From: Siniperca chuatsi
Lineage: Eukaryota > Chordata > Actinopteri > Centrarchiformes > Sinipercidae
Direction of reading: 5' to 3'
DNA length: 64,000 nt
NCBI RefSeq assembly: GCF_020085105.1
Contig: NC_058052.1
Coordinates: 11,637,233 to 11,701,232, forward strand
Shown here one piece after another: positions 36,101 through 48,700 of the stretch. The position numbers and the translations under genes are program-made. Each line of letters opens with the position of its first letter. Within the stretch, counting starts at the first letter, position 1. The notes beneath the pieces were generated by a model. That model saw only the letters and a program-made list of their open reading frames with translations, was not told the origin of the DNA and searched no databases.

Positions 36101-39100
36101 GGTACGAGCCTGGGACATTCACACACTCGTGGACACACAGCTTCCCTCCTTGGTCCAGCCGGTACACTTCACACTCATTTACATCTGTCAAGAATCACAA
36201 AAAGAAATGCATGTACATGTCTGCCTTAAACATGCATCACATGATCAGGCCAAGGCACTGAGCATATAAAAGTAATTAGTTCGGGATATAGGTAATGATA
36301 TACTGTTTAAAACACACACTGAGGAACCAGCGTATGTTGTTTCTTTCTCTCAGGTTAGTTTTGCCCTTTAAGCATCTCGGACATTAACACATTTGGAGCA
36401 ACTGCATGAAAACTCTTACTTCAAAATGTTACTCAACCAACTACATCTTAAAAGCAACTGAACTGTGACCTAAATGGACCCTATCAGCTTGAGACCTCTT
36501 GAGAGGATTATTTTGTTTGTTACAGACTACAGATTACTCTCATTTGCAACCATATTAATCACTAGAGGCATAAAAGATTCAGGTATTCAGGGATCCTTTC
36601 AGCTGTAAAGTCCCTATAACATCTGCTATTTGCCCTGCTGGGATGTCGTTGAGCAGGGCGCCAGCTCGAGAGAACTGCTCTGTAGCTGACCTTGCTTCCC
36701 TGTGAGGAGGAGCAGCAAAAGGAGAATTTCCCCACAGGGATTAATTAAAGTGACACATAATTACAGCTCACCCTGACAGATACTATTGTCAGAGGTGCCA
36801 CTCATGTGAAAGCCTGCATCACAGCTGCAGTGTTGGGCTCGGTTCACTTGGGCACAGCGAGGTCTCCGGCTGAAGGCTGGATCATTCATAACACTCCACT
36901 CAGGTGGTGCTGCATAAGGGGAGAAAACATGAAAGTGAAAGACATGTTCTGAACACATTGTAAACATGTACAGCAGTAGATCTTAGACATACAAATACAA
37001 ACAAAACAAAGAGTACTGACCTGTCTGGGTTTGGTGCTGACAGTGAGAGCCACTCCAGTTCTGGGGGCAGGTGCATTTGTACTGGTTAACACCTTCCACA
37101 CAGGTACCTCCATTTTGGCAGGGATTACTTGCACACTCACTTATATCTGTGGGTGTAGGAGAAAATGATCATTGTAGTCAACTTGTTGAGAAACTTGCAT
37201 CTTCTTCAGCAGTCTCCAGTAGCTTTAAATCCGAACCCTATGTTTTTTTCATCATACTGATGAATACAGATCAAAGGCACAACAGTTGCAATTTTGGCCA
37301 GTCACATTAGAGATACTTCCTTCTGAGTTACATATTTCTGAGATGAAAGTGAAAAAAAAAACAATTTTCAGTTTTGATGCTACCTTCGACATTGCTTACA
37401 CAATTCCTTATATAATCTTTACCTTAGGCTGCAGGTTCTTTTCTATATATGCAGATGTGTAAAGTGGTGAAAAGTTTATTCAGAGATCTAAATAACTTAT
37501 CTGTGTGCTTCTGTCAACCTTGACAAAATGAAGAAGACTAGGTGCTTGATACAGGTTTCAGAAAATAAAATATAACAATTCAACACTGACTCAGAGACTC
37601 TATGGAGCGTCTATGGTTGGTCGAAATCATCTGCAGCCCTATTTATCAAACAGCATTAGGGAAAGAGATGGTAAGAATAGGTCCTGTTTGAAACACTTTT
37701 GAAAGAGTGTCAAGAAAAAGGTGAACTACAAGAGAATTAGCTTCAGGTTTCTCTGAAAAGCAGAAACGATCTTGTAAAGAAATAAAGAAAAGAAATGAAA
37801 GAGCCACTGTAAGCCTTTCCCATCTACCATCCATCCACAGAGCGGTAATGAGTGTCCACCCAGTTTGATAACTGATACTTACGAATGAGAAACTGGTACT
37901 GTCATTATGGGCACAGTATGTCAACAGTAAGTCAGTGATGCCCTTTTATTAGTTCTATTTGTAGAAACGTAATAGTTATCTTGATGAAAGCTAATGGGGA
38001 TCATTATTAAAGTGTGATTCAATGAAATCCATCTGCATCTTCAAAGTTAAAAGTCAAAAGTTAAAATGTTTTACTCATATCTTTCTAGCATTGTGAAACA
38101 CATAGGAATAAAGGCATAAATGCCTTCGTTGTTTTGAAGATTTGAAGGCTTTTCCTTTCAGCAAAACAAACAGTTGTGAAGTACAGTGCTGTCAACGCCT
38201 TCTCAATAAGTTCCCATAAAAAATTCTCAGGCTTACAGCAATTCTACTTGTGTTTCTCATGCAAACTTCATCCATACTTCTTTACAACCCTTTCTATGGC
38301 CTCCACATAAACATGTGCAAAATGCTATTACTGTAAATTCCTTTGACTGTGAGTATGAGTACAGTAGCGTGAGGAATGGCCAATATTGCGATGCAAAAGG
38401 ATCTGGGTAAAATACTTGTACCTGTAATTCATCCACCAGTGTTAAGTTTATTGTCTTTGTCTCTGTGTAGATTAATTAATCATCAAACAGTGACCAAAAA
38501 GATGATAAGCCTGCAAAAAATGTACTATCTATCACCTGATACAGAAATACTACAAAATGCAGACTGTTGAAAACAACACAAGGTTGGATGATATGCTCTA
38601 AAACTTGTTCTGTCTGTCAAAATAAAGACACAAAGTGGACAATTAGTACATCCTGCCTTATGATCTTTGTTACTGAATTATGCAGATGTTCAAATTATAA
38701 AGCAGCCTTTGCTCTCTGAGCTCCAGAGCTGAGGCCACAGTATACTGGATGACAACCAATCCCTTTAATGTTTATTTGGCTTCCCCCGGGGCCACCACAG
38801 GGCCATAACATGAAAAGACCCACTTCACTCTGCGAGATAATTTTAAACTCTTCTTAACTTTAAAGTTTTCACACTCTGTCAATACTGCTTTTCAAGCATG
38901 ACTATATTTAGACCTCTTACGCTGGGCTGAAAAACATGAACAGGGATAATACTGTGCAGAGTCAAGCCTTCTCATGTTGTTTTAGCCATGATAAACGTAT
39001 GCACATGTTCAGCTGAGTTTGCCACTTGGAATGTTTGGAAGAGTGCCACCAGCGCAGGCTGAACGGGCTATCGATAGCATGCTTAGCATACTTCTGTGCT

Positions 39101-42100
39101 ATCAGACTATGGTGTGGGTATAATGTCTGGACCTAACCCCGTCCAGTGGGACTGCTGTCAAAGAACCAAGGAAACATGAGCAGTGGGGGGGGGGTATCTT
39201 ACAGTAGCCCAACTACTGCTGTTCATGAAGAGCAGAAACCTGGAGGGTAAGGCACCCCACAGTGGAATGCAGTACAGGTGTTTTTCTGTGTTCAGAGACA
39301 TTCACTGCCATTTTAACGAGGGCTTCATTCAGTATGCTGAGGACCTCCAGCCACGCTAAAGAATGACTCTTTTCTTTGAATGGCTCTATCTGTGTATGTG
39401 TGAGGAGGTCAGTTTGGCCTCTGGGCTGATGTCTCTTTCAGCCTGGCATTCAGACGCTGCTGAGCCAAGGTCGCCTTACGTGGGTGTGGGGATTTTTGCT
39501 CAACAGTGAATAATACACAGACATGGCAGCCCTGGCCCAAAACATTCCACTAAATCATACATAGGTGGTAGTGGATGTATGTGTGAATGTGGAGAAAGTC
39601 ATGGGGCTCATGAAAACATACTGTAGCTGAAGTTAGACTGCATTGCTCACCTGAATCAAATGTAACACTTGTCTCACACATGGTCAAATATTAGGATTTG
39701 TGGCAGGTTAATACACAACAAACTAAACTCCTAATGAGGCTCACCTTTACAGATGGCACTGATGCCAGTCCAGGTGCCGTTGTCCCGGCAAACACGCATG
39801 GCAGAACCGACAAGATGGTAGCCCTGGGAACAAGTGAAATGGACCTCATGTCCAACAAAATACTTTGAGCCAAACTTGGTTCCATGAGCAGGGGCTTCCA
39901 GAGAGGGGCAGGTGGTGGGAGCTGTGGGAGAGAGAAAGAGAGCACGAGAGGAAGGCTGGTCACATGTGGAGTAAGCCTGCTGACATCCTGTGGCATTCTC
40001 TGCCTGGGGACATACACGTGTCACCGGGCAGTGCAGTGCCTTCATGGGAAAGGACGGTTCAAATGCTTCATTTACAGCCAACCAGCACAGGACCGGCTAT
40101 TTCCAGTCAGAATTTCACCAGCAGCCAAATGTTATGCTATGTTGCATGCTCTGGAAAGTTTAATGCTTGCATAATATATCGCATAATTACATTATATAAC
40201 ATTGTGAATGGATTACATCTTTGGCTTTTATTAGAACTGTGTGCTTCATCCAACTAGGAGGATTGTGAGAAAATGTTTCCCATTCTGTCAGGACACTTAA
40301 GAATCTGTGTGATAAGTCAGTCTCACATGGCCAGACCTCCATCATGTCCAGCTCATGTTTGTACTATGATGAAAGCCCATTGTGCCTTTTTCTGACCAGT
40401 TTTTGAGTTTAAGTTTGAGCTTGATGTCACAGGGGTATGTAAGATAACTGTGTGTAGTATGGTTTTTACATGTATTGTATGTAGGGAATCATGTACTGTA
40501 GAATAGGCTAACTATGCTTAATGTTGATAAGTACTGAAAATAGATGGGGAATGCTGCACAACATTATTTGGATAATATTATTAGGAAATTAAATCATATA
40601 TTATTTTACCAATTAATTTATTGCAACTATATCTAAATCAAAAATGTATTTGTTTTTTATTAATATTTGGATTTTTGGATTTGCCTCCTTATCTGAGCAT
40701 TTAAAGCAGGTGGTGCAGTAATTTCACTTCTGTCTTTTCATTTTATTAAGCCTTTATTGCTGTAAATGTAAAATATCAGCTTCTTCCTGTCTTGCCAAGT
40801 ACTCTCCACAGAGTTATGGACTGCACTGGTCCATCACTAACAAATTGGCCTCAGTGTCTGCTGCCAAACAACACAATTCCACAAATTCACTTCCCCTGTC
40901 AAGTACCCAGCTCTGTAACTGAGATGGCCTCGCAATGTTGGATGAATATACAGTATAATCCCATAATAGAAGAAGCCATATCTGGCTCTCTATTGCCACT
41001 GGTTGATGGAAAAAACTGTTTGAAGATCAACTTCTAACAATTGAATGTTCCTAAAATGTTGTAAATTTGATACTTTGGAATCTTCTATTGCCTTTAACTG
41101 AACAATCATTCACTGAATTACTGACCAAAACCTCAGTCACATCATGCATGCATGTGAAACTTTATACAGCATGGACTTCAAATGAAAGGACAACTCGTTC
41201 GGTAAACTCTTTCTGTGAAAATAAATGTGTAAAATAATAAGCATCACAGATGAAATGACTTAGTTTTAGTTAACAGCCAGTTAAGTTTTACAGCCAATCA
41301 TATAGTGTGTGTTTACATGATCAGTGGCAAATGTTGATTTTACAGCATAAACCTAAGCAATATGTATAAAATATGACTATAAAATCTATTTCATACAATT
41401 ACTCACCATAAAGTAATATCAGATTGGTATCCACCAGATACTTTTAATCAACTTTAAATCAACTTAATCAATTGTATTTAAATTGTAAACTTGAAGACTT
41501 CTACCATAGTCACTTTTTAAGACAACAAAAACATTGCATAAATACACGCTAAATATTTATGTATTACATTTATCCTAATGCTCAGTGATATATTAGCTTC
41601 TCTGCACTGGCTCCCTGTAACATCCACAATAGAATTTAAAATCCTTCTCCTCACCTACAAAGCTCTAAATGGTCAGGCACTATTGTATCTTAAAGAGCTC
41701 ATAATATCTTATTACCCCACAAGAACACTGCGCTCCCAGGATGCAGGGTTACTTGTGGTTGCTAGAATCTACAAAAGCAGATTAGGAGCCAGAGCCTTCA
41801 GTTATCAAGCTCCTCTCCTGTGGAAGCAGGTCCCAGTTTGGGTTCGGGAGGCAGACACCATTTCCACATTTAAGAGTAGGCTTGAGACTTTCCTCTTTGA
41901 TAAAGTTTATAGTTAGGGCTGGCTTGGGAGAGTCCTGAACCATCCCTTAGTTATGCTGCTATAGACCTAGACTGCCGGGAGACTTCCCATGATGCACTGA
42001 GCTCCTCTCTCCTCCTCTCCCTCTCCATTTGTATGCATTTTTATCCCATTAATGCATGTTACTCAACATCTTCTCACTCCTGTAGTTTTGTGCTTTCCCA

Positions 42101-44130
42101 TCTCTCCCCTCTCACCTTCTGTTGCTTTCAGCAGGTATTTCTGCCTCTGGAGCTGCAGAGTCTGGATCTGTGATTGTGGGCCACCTGTTGCCCCGTGTTC
42201 CTGCTCGACAACTGCTACTACAATTGTTGTTATTAGTCTTATTACTATTATTATCATTATTATTCGGTTTAGTTTTCTGCCTCTTAAAGGAAGTTTTTCC
42301 TTGCCACTGTCACCAAGTGCTTGCTCATGGTGGGATTTGTTGGGTCTCTGTAAATAATACTGTAAAGAGTACAGTCTAGACCTCCTCTATAGGAAAAGTG
42401 CAATGAGATAACTTCTGTTATGAATTGGCGCTATATAAATAAAATTGAATTGAATTGAATTTTCCTACTATGACAAGTCAAAATACCTGCTGTGAAAAAG
42501 GCCTATAAAGATGACAATGATGATGATTATGATGACGAATATGATGACTAGGGTGGTGCTGTGTGGTATCTGTTTCTGTATCACTCACTGACTGACTGGT
42601 CGGCTTGAGGTAACTTGGAGACAGAGTTCTGAAGCGTCGCCAGCTTCGACTTCATGATCCTGAGGCCCTCTGTAAACCGCATCTCCTGGCCTTTTAGAAA
42701 CTTCTCCATTTGACGAAGCACCCCAACCACCTGGTGCTTATCCATGCACGTCTGTGAATAAAGTATGAGCACTATGAGCAGAATTAAGAGTTATAAAAGA
42801 GTTATGGGCAAAACATTTCAAAATGCAATGATTTTCCAACAAGAAAACAAGCGCAGGAATAAAGGTTACCTCAGTTTAACGGTCATAAAATATAAAACAT
42901 GAGCGGTGAATAAACATTAATGTGCAGCTGTGCAGCATGATGTAATTGAAACTAAATCCATCTTATTGGTGGGCATATGGTCGTAAGGGTTACAAAGACT
43001 TTTCATTGATACTAAAATACATTATGTAACACTGACAAGACATATTAGTGAGATGTTTTTACTGTACTTTCATGATACAGCAACTCACCATGATTTCTTT
43101 TACTTAAACTATTTTTGCTTTCCACTATTTTCCATTAGACCTCATTGCACTCACACGTGAGATATCCTATGCCTACCATCTCTCTTCTTCTCTCCCTCGC
43201 CCCTGTTCACTTACTACCACAACTCCAGTGGCAGACACAGCTGGACAAAAGCTGTCTGGCAGATGTCAGTGGGACCTTAGTCCAAAATGCTGTTCCTCTG
43301 TATATTTTGCATGGCGGTAGGAAGGCACAAGCTCATTGGATAATCCTGCATGGGCAGACTCAAAATAGCATGGGTGCCACTAGCAGTTACTTGAGGGAGA
43401 AAGCTTGTCAAGCCATTACAGGGTTCCTCAGGGAAAGTGCCTCTAATCCTTTCAGGAGGGTATATTAATCACATGCTCACTGGAACAATTTCTCTGTGCA
43501 GCATACCTGAAATTCCTGCTCTGAATTGGGGGGGGGGCTTTGTACAATAACAACTAGCTTCTATACATTTAAATTCATTGTACACATAGTTTGGATCTGT
43601 GCAGTAGTTAGACAATGCTCTGTTGCTTTTACCTGCCCCAGGCAAAGGGGAAATGCCACCAGCTCAAACTCATATCCAGATGCTACAATGAATTTTTTGG
43701 GGAATGCAAAAAGTACCATGTAATTTCTCCTGTGGAAACTGTAGACTATGATCACAAACCTTGCAAAACTTAAAATAACACACAATCACAATAGATGGAA
43801 GCTGGATAAAGTGTTAAAACTAAATAAAAAACAATTCTATTATCTGTTGGGGTGACTCTTTATGGATAATAGGATTAAGATATTAAAATGAATTACCTTT
43901 CGTCAACTAATTTGATTTCCAAAATCCGGATGGGCAGATTTTGAGATGTGATATAGTAACACGCTTTATTGAGTCAGTTTGTCTAGGCGGAAGATCTTCT
44001 TGGACAAGTAAGTTGTTGTTGCATAAACTAATGTAAAGTAAATTGCTCTTACCTGAACGGCAGTATGACCACTCTGGATAGCTGTCAAACACAGCAAAAG
44101 CAAACACCTGCGTCGAAAAGACAGTGCCAT
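33156..44130 (-). CDS. fbln7: Fibulin-7
   Basis: Secreted matrix adhesion glycoprotein known from teeth, cartilage and eye. Exons in transcript order: 44130-44053, 42751-42589, 39921-39745, 37146-37021, 36909-36772, 36184-36047, 35642-35504, 33528-33156. The sum is 1332 nt, 443 aa; human FBLN7 is 439 aa. Order: signal peptide (1-24, [14 protein letters not shown]), coiled-coil stretch (27-80), sushi/CCP domain (about 83-139), EGF-like domain (140-181), a variable linker with HCSC (182-227), two calcium-binding EGF domains each opening with DVNEC or DVDEC (228-318), and the fibulin C-terminal domain (about 320-443) ending VSPYNF. All expected cysteines in the EGF domains are present. Each EGF module sits in its own phase-1 exon. 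It is divergent to zc3h6 and convergent with tmem87b. Confidence 0.94.
33529..35503 (-). other. fbln7: fbln7 intron 7
   Basis: A 2.0 kb intron before the last exon. About 33890-34300 resembles a fish dispersed repeat (AGTATACTATTTTGTAGTTA and GCATTGTGGGACATAGC), weakly supported. A perfect 14-bp inverted repeat lies at 34682-34714. Confidence 0.5.
34682..34714. repeat. Perfect 14-bp inverted repeat with 5-nt loop
   Basis: TACTCACTAAAGTA (34682-34695), loop AGATC, TACTTTAGTGAGTA (34701-34714). It lies in the last fbln7 intron and could form a strong short hairpin. Confidence 0.85.
37147..39744 (-). other. fbln7: fbln7 intron 3
   Basis: A 2.6 kb intron between the sushi exon and the first EGF exon. 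No repeat family, RNA gene or exon was recognised; a run of G (about 39184-39192) is the only low-complexity feature. Confidence 0.5.
41560..42465 (+). mobile_element. 3' remnant of an L2-like LINE
   Basis: It lies antisense to fbln7 in intron 2. The open frame 41578-41916 carries the C-terminal end of a non-LTR reverse transcriptase: [62 protein letters not shown] 3' UTR with CTGCCTCTTAAAGGAAGTTT and TTGGCGCTATATAAATAAAA follows, ending in the tandem GAATT repeat (about 42448-42465) typical of fish L2/Maui insertions. The rest of the element is missing (5' truncation), so it cannot move. Confidence 0.85.
42752..44052 (-). other. fbln7: fbln7 intron 1
   Basis: A 1.3 kb intron between the signal-peptide exon and the coiled-coil exon. 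No repeat or exon was recognised apart from a G run at about 43526. Confidence 0.5.
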
Positions 44131-44299
44131 CTCTGAAAGTCCAGTAATAATAAAGTAATATTGTTTTCTGTTGATGTTCCCCAAGATTTGGAAGGCTTCT
44201 TTTTTTCGATAAAATCCAAAAAACAATTCAAGTTCCTTTCCTTGGTTTCAAACTTTTCGAAGATGCTCATCAGGTGTCTGAGACAGATGCGCTCCTGTC

Positions 44300-44305
44300 T
44301 TTATA
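44300..44305 (-). promoter_or_regulatory. fbln7: TATA box of fbln7
   Basis: On the minus strand the sequence reads CACATATAAAGACAGG. Transcription starting about 30 nt downstream (near 44273) would give a 5' UTR of about 140 nt. Confidence 0.5.
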
Positions 44306-45219
44306 TGTGCGCTCTCGGAAAGTTTCGCCTCTGAGCTCTGCACGCCACCTAGGTTTCCTGCAGCAAGAATCCCTCCCACCGAGATACTCCCAAACACTGG
44401 TACGTGTTTTCTCTTTACATCACTCTGTGGATGACAAGGAAAGTTTCACGCAATGTAAAGTCAGCTATAGGCCTGTCTGGCAAATTGCACGAGTACTATG
44501 ACCTTGTATTTGTTTGCACGGCCATTAGGGTCAAAATAAAACCTCAAAATAGGGCCTCAATTAAAACTCAAATGACTGGATCTCTTCAGAATAAGACCTT
44601 CCTCAGAATAGTATGATGTTCATTACGAATCAGGTCGTTAAGCCGTATCTCTGATTGACTGAGTCGCCTAAACGCACTTCAAATGACCAGGGTAGCTATC
44701 TGTAATATCAAGTAATAGCCGCATGTTCACTGTTAAGGCTACATTATGTGGCTACAAAGAACAACAGTCATTTTCCATTTTGAGTACATGGCCTATTGAC
44801 TGAACATATTACAAACCACCGAACGTGCATTATTTTATTGGCTCGATGTTACCGTTAATAAACAAATATGGTTACGTCTTTTAGGGTTTGATTTGTAGAG
44901 TCGGAGCCACACCTGGTGGTCAATAACAGGACTGCACGAGCGCAAAAGTCCAGCTCATCCAACGGTCGTGCGCGTTATTCGTGCGCGCGTGAGCCCGTGA
45001 GCGTAAAAAACAAGGAAAGAAATACTACTAATACTACTACTAATAAAGCAAAAAAGACAATTAGCTTCAGCTGTTTTGTCTTTAAAAATACGATAAACTC
45101 GGGTCGTTATAACTGCGTAATACACACAGTCATAAATTAAAACGTTGACTAAGGACAAAACTGAGCGTCGTAAACACTCCATTGTTGCAGATGTTGAAAA
45201 TAACTGACAGAGCTTTGAA

Positions 45220-45319
45220 CCAATCAGAATCGCAGCTGTCTTTATGTGCGCTGTCTGACCAATAGCTGATGAGGATTTGTTGTACCCAAGTTAGATAGAT
45301 CCGGATAGGACTATATAAG
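45220..45319 (+). promoter_or_regulatory. zc3h6: CCAAT-CCAAT-TATA core promoter of zc3h6
   Basis: CCAATCAGA at 45220, CCAATAGC at 45259 and CTATATAAGC at 45311 are all in the plus orientation. The CCAAT boxes are 39 nt apart and the TATA box is about 52 nt further on. The expected start site is near 45345. Confidence 0.5.
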
Positions 45320-45763
45320 CGTGGAGGAATACACAATCTTGGAATGTGCTGCAGACCTCAGAAGCCATTTTGAGATGATGTCCCTGTTGAGAAAACCTAT
45401 GAAGATGCTGAAATCAACGAACATGGTTACATTTCTATCTGTTTCTCCCTCCGTCTCCTCTATTTCACCATGGCAGCTGTCAACCGACGGGACATTAGCA
45501 AAGCGGGGTATCAAGCTGTGCTCACAGAGTTAAAACGTCATTGATATGAAAGAGGAGAGTGTCTGTTTACTGTCTCTGTCGAGACATGTAACACCGTGAG
45601 TTTTTTCCAGTCTGAAATCTTCCAGCATCTCTCACAACCCAACGTCTCCTTGAGTGACTGAGTTAATTCACTCTTGTACCGGAGAGAAGGGAGGCAGATC
45701 CGTTTTCCAATGGCTTCTGTGAGCCTTGTTTCCAGTCCCCCAGCCCCTGTTCTTGACAAAAAC

Positions 45764-48700
45764 ATGACAGACTCTGAGCTTGCAGGGGATGAAAGGTCGA
45801 GTAACATTCTTATGCAATTCTTAATACGCTCATCTGTGCGTTTCGGTGCTGTGGGTCTACATGCTTGTGTTACTGTTTTCTCTTTTTTTTTTAAACCATG
45901 AATCGCAGGGTATAGAGTCCACGGTTTCCCCCCTCAAAATCTTTGCATGCCTCTTTGGTGAAATTGAATAACGCTGTCCAAATAGCCTAGTTTTCCCATC
46001 ACCGTGTCGATAAGACTCATTCATGATCATTTCCATGCAAGATAGGAGACCTCATCGTTTGTGTTGTGGTACTGGGATGGATTCATGGCTTCATTGTTTC
46101 CCTCTGCAGGAGACTATGCAAATGACCATGATGGAAATGCTACGCCCATCCTCGTAGTACTCCCCCTACCGGACACCTGGTAGTACTGCTGAGACAGGGT
46201 TCACGCAGGGTTGACATTAGTGAGATTATGTGCTTCTGCTGGGTTTAGGCCATGTCTGTGGCCTTGTGATTGGTCTCTCCTGCTAACAGGGCAGCCAGAC
46301 CACGTGAACGTAGAGGGACAAGAGTTTACTGGTGTCAAACCAAAGATTTCACCAGGTGATTTTACTGTCTTAACACAAGTTCAAGCAAAGAAGACACAGC
46401 TGGTGTGGTTGTTGGTTGGAACAAAAGCTGGTGTAGTCTCAGCTGTTGAACGCATGCCTGTCCCTGATTTACACCTTCAGCTTTAAGTTCAGCTTTAAGT
46501 TCTTAAATGGATCAGAAAAGTGATGTTGAATTCCAATAGGGACTTCAAGTATGATTATAAGTGCTCAATAGCAAAGTTGTGCTTTTATTGCACCTTGTAG
46601 TATTACTGTAATTATGGTATCATTGGAAAATACATGTTTCTATACAGTTGAAAAATTCTGCTGGGATGTTTGTACAGTATACCATCCTTGTGAACAGTGA
46701 AGCTGGTATCAAGTATTTGCCTACATTTGTAGGCAGTCTTCAGTAAGGTACATGATTATGGACAAATGTGAAAATAGGAAAGGGTAGTTTTATGCCAGTT
46801 TTCCCTAATCATATGCAACATATTTAAGTTGGCAAGTGTTTCATATTGAATCTTGAGGTCTCTGCTGCTTTAACTGGACTAAAAGTGAAGTTCAAGTACA
46901 GTATCGTGGCAGCTTTGGATGTGGAGGGTGTCAGGTTGAAGTCTGATCTGCACTGGTGTCAGAGGAACAGATAGCTAGTGTCTGTGAAAACAGACCTGGA
47001 TCAGTGGGAGGACATTCTTTCCTATTTCATGGTGTTTTTGTTTCATGCTCCTACCTGCACTATATTTTTTAAAGCAGCTGACGTTACATGTTATGAAAAG
47101 AATATCAACATACCATTGTCATACTTTGATAAGAAATGGTTTCACTTGAACAACAATCTTTTAAGGATATACTTTAACAGGAAATACTTGCTCTGTATTG
47201 GCCATCTATTATAATACAGTATGTGTTAATCCAGGTGTAAATTAAAATTTGGATTATGTGTCATAAAAGTTTTTAGTGTTATAACCTAACTAAATTTTCC
47301 CTTACCATCCCCTTCTGAAACATGACTGATGATTATAAAAGCAGCATGTATGTGACGTACTTATCTCCAGCTCAGTCATGTTTCAGTAACAACTCATCTG
47401 GGGTCATGTGTGCTGCAGCAAACTAATAAAAAGAAAGCCCCAAATTCTTCCCAAATCATGCTTACGTACTGATCATAACAGTAATAGATGTTAGTGTCTT
47501 TAAACTTTAACTTCACTGTATTCCTTTGTCCAGCATTGGACACAATATTTGCAGTCCTTGTAATTATTCCTTTGGAGAGTTCCTGCAGGAGTGATCAGGC
47601 CTTTCAGCCAGATAGCTTTTGTTGAAATTCCATCAAAACGTATGCCATTTTGCTATTTACATAAGAATAGTTTACTTTTACTTAACTGTAATAGTGGACC
47701 TTTGTCATATAGATTTTTGACTAGTCAACAAATGTGTGCCTAAATCATACTTAACTGGTCTCTGACTCCAGGCTGTCATTCTATAAAGAAACTGAATAAC
47801 CTTGCTTCTAGAAATCAGAGGTTTTCATAGATTTTTCTCAACCTGAGGTTGAATTTCATTTGGTTTTAAAAAATAACTACACACAGGAAATCAAAACTTA
47901 GCCTTGAATTATTGACAGGATGTTTTTAGTACAGGAAAAGCTTAGAGCGTATTGGACACTGCCTGGCATGATATTTGCTACTTTGCTCCAAATGATGGGG
48001 GAAAAAATTTAGCGGACAGTTTTAGTATAATTTAATTTTTGTTTCTTATGAAATTATTACAGGAGGGGATTCTGGATTATTTGCTCATCAGATGTTTTGC
48101 TCATGATGTGAAAAACATTTTAATTATGTCTGAGGCTGACAAAATATAGTATATAAACCCTTACACTTATATTGACTGTTTTTCCTCTTTTTAGAGAGGA
48201 TGGCGAACTGGAAGATGGAGAAATAGATGATGAAGGGATTGGAATTGAAGAGGAAAACAAAGAGGCTACAGAGGTGAATGAAGACAAAGAGAAGGAAAAG
48301 GGAAAAGAAAAAGCTAAAGAGAAAGAGAAAGAAGAAAAGACTCACAGGCACTCCAGGAAAAGATACAAAAAGACCAAGGAGAAGAGGAGGTCTAAAAGGA
48401 GGAGGCGTGACAGACAGAAAGTAAGATGCTAGCATACTTGTTATTACAACATAATATCTCTTACTGCTACTGCAGTTAAGGCATGAATGTGAACTACTGA
48501 GACTAATCCAAAATTCACTTTAAAGGTGTGTTTTTCCTTTGTTCCCCCTGCCCTCTCCGCAGCACCACTCCCCCTCCAGCAGCTCCAGCTCGGACAGTTA
48601 TGACTCTGACTTCGACCGACCAGAAAGGCCCAAAAACCGCAAGAGCCAGGGATCTAGCCGCGAGTCTGATGGCCAGTCCTCTCAAGTGAGTTCCTCACCG

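Larger units (their letters stand above)
44131..45763. promoter_or_regulatory. Divergent promoter region of fbln7 and zc3h6
   Basis: The start codons lie 1.63 kb apart on opposite strands. On the minus side, TATAAA (44305-44300) sits about 170 nt before the fbln7 start. On the plus side, CTATATAAG (45311-45319) is preceded by two CCAAT boxes (45220-45224 and 45259-45263), a typical NF-Y plus TATA arrangement; it would give a zc3h6 5' UTR of about 420 nt with several upstream ATGs. The short CpG-containing stretch at about 44930-45000 (GTGCGCGCGTGAGC) fits a promoter. Confidence 0.5.

Noticed and set aside
41578-41916. 112-aa frame as a host gene
   Set aside because: It is the C-terminal end of a LINE reverse transcriptase followed by the L2-type 3' tail.
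45321-45533. 70-aa frame just after the zc3h6 TATA-like box as a gene
   Set aside because: No domain; best explained as 5' UTR with upstream ATGs.
46211-46486. 91-aa frame in zc3h6 intron 1 as an extra exon
   Set aside because: No similarity to ZC3H6; exon 1 joins directly to 48195 with the human-like protein sequence.
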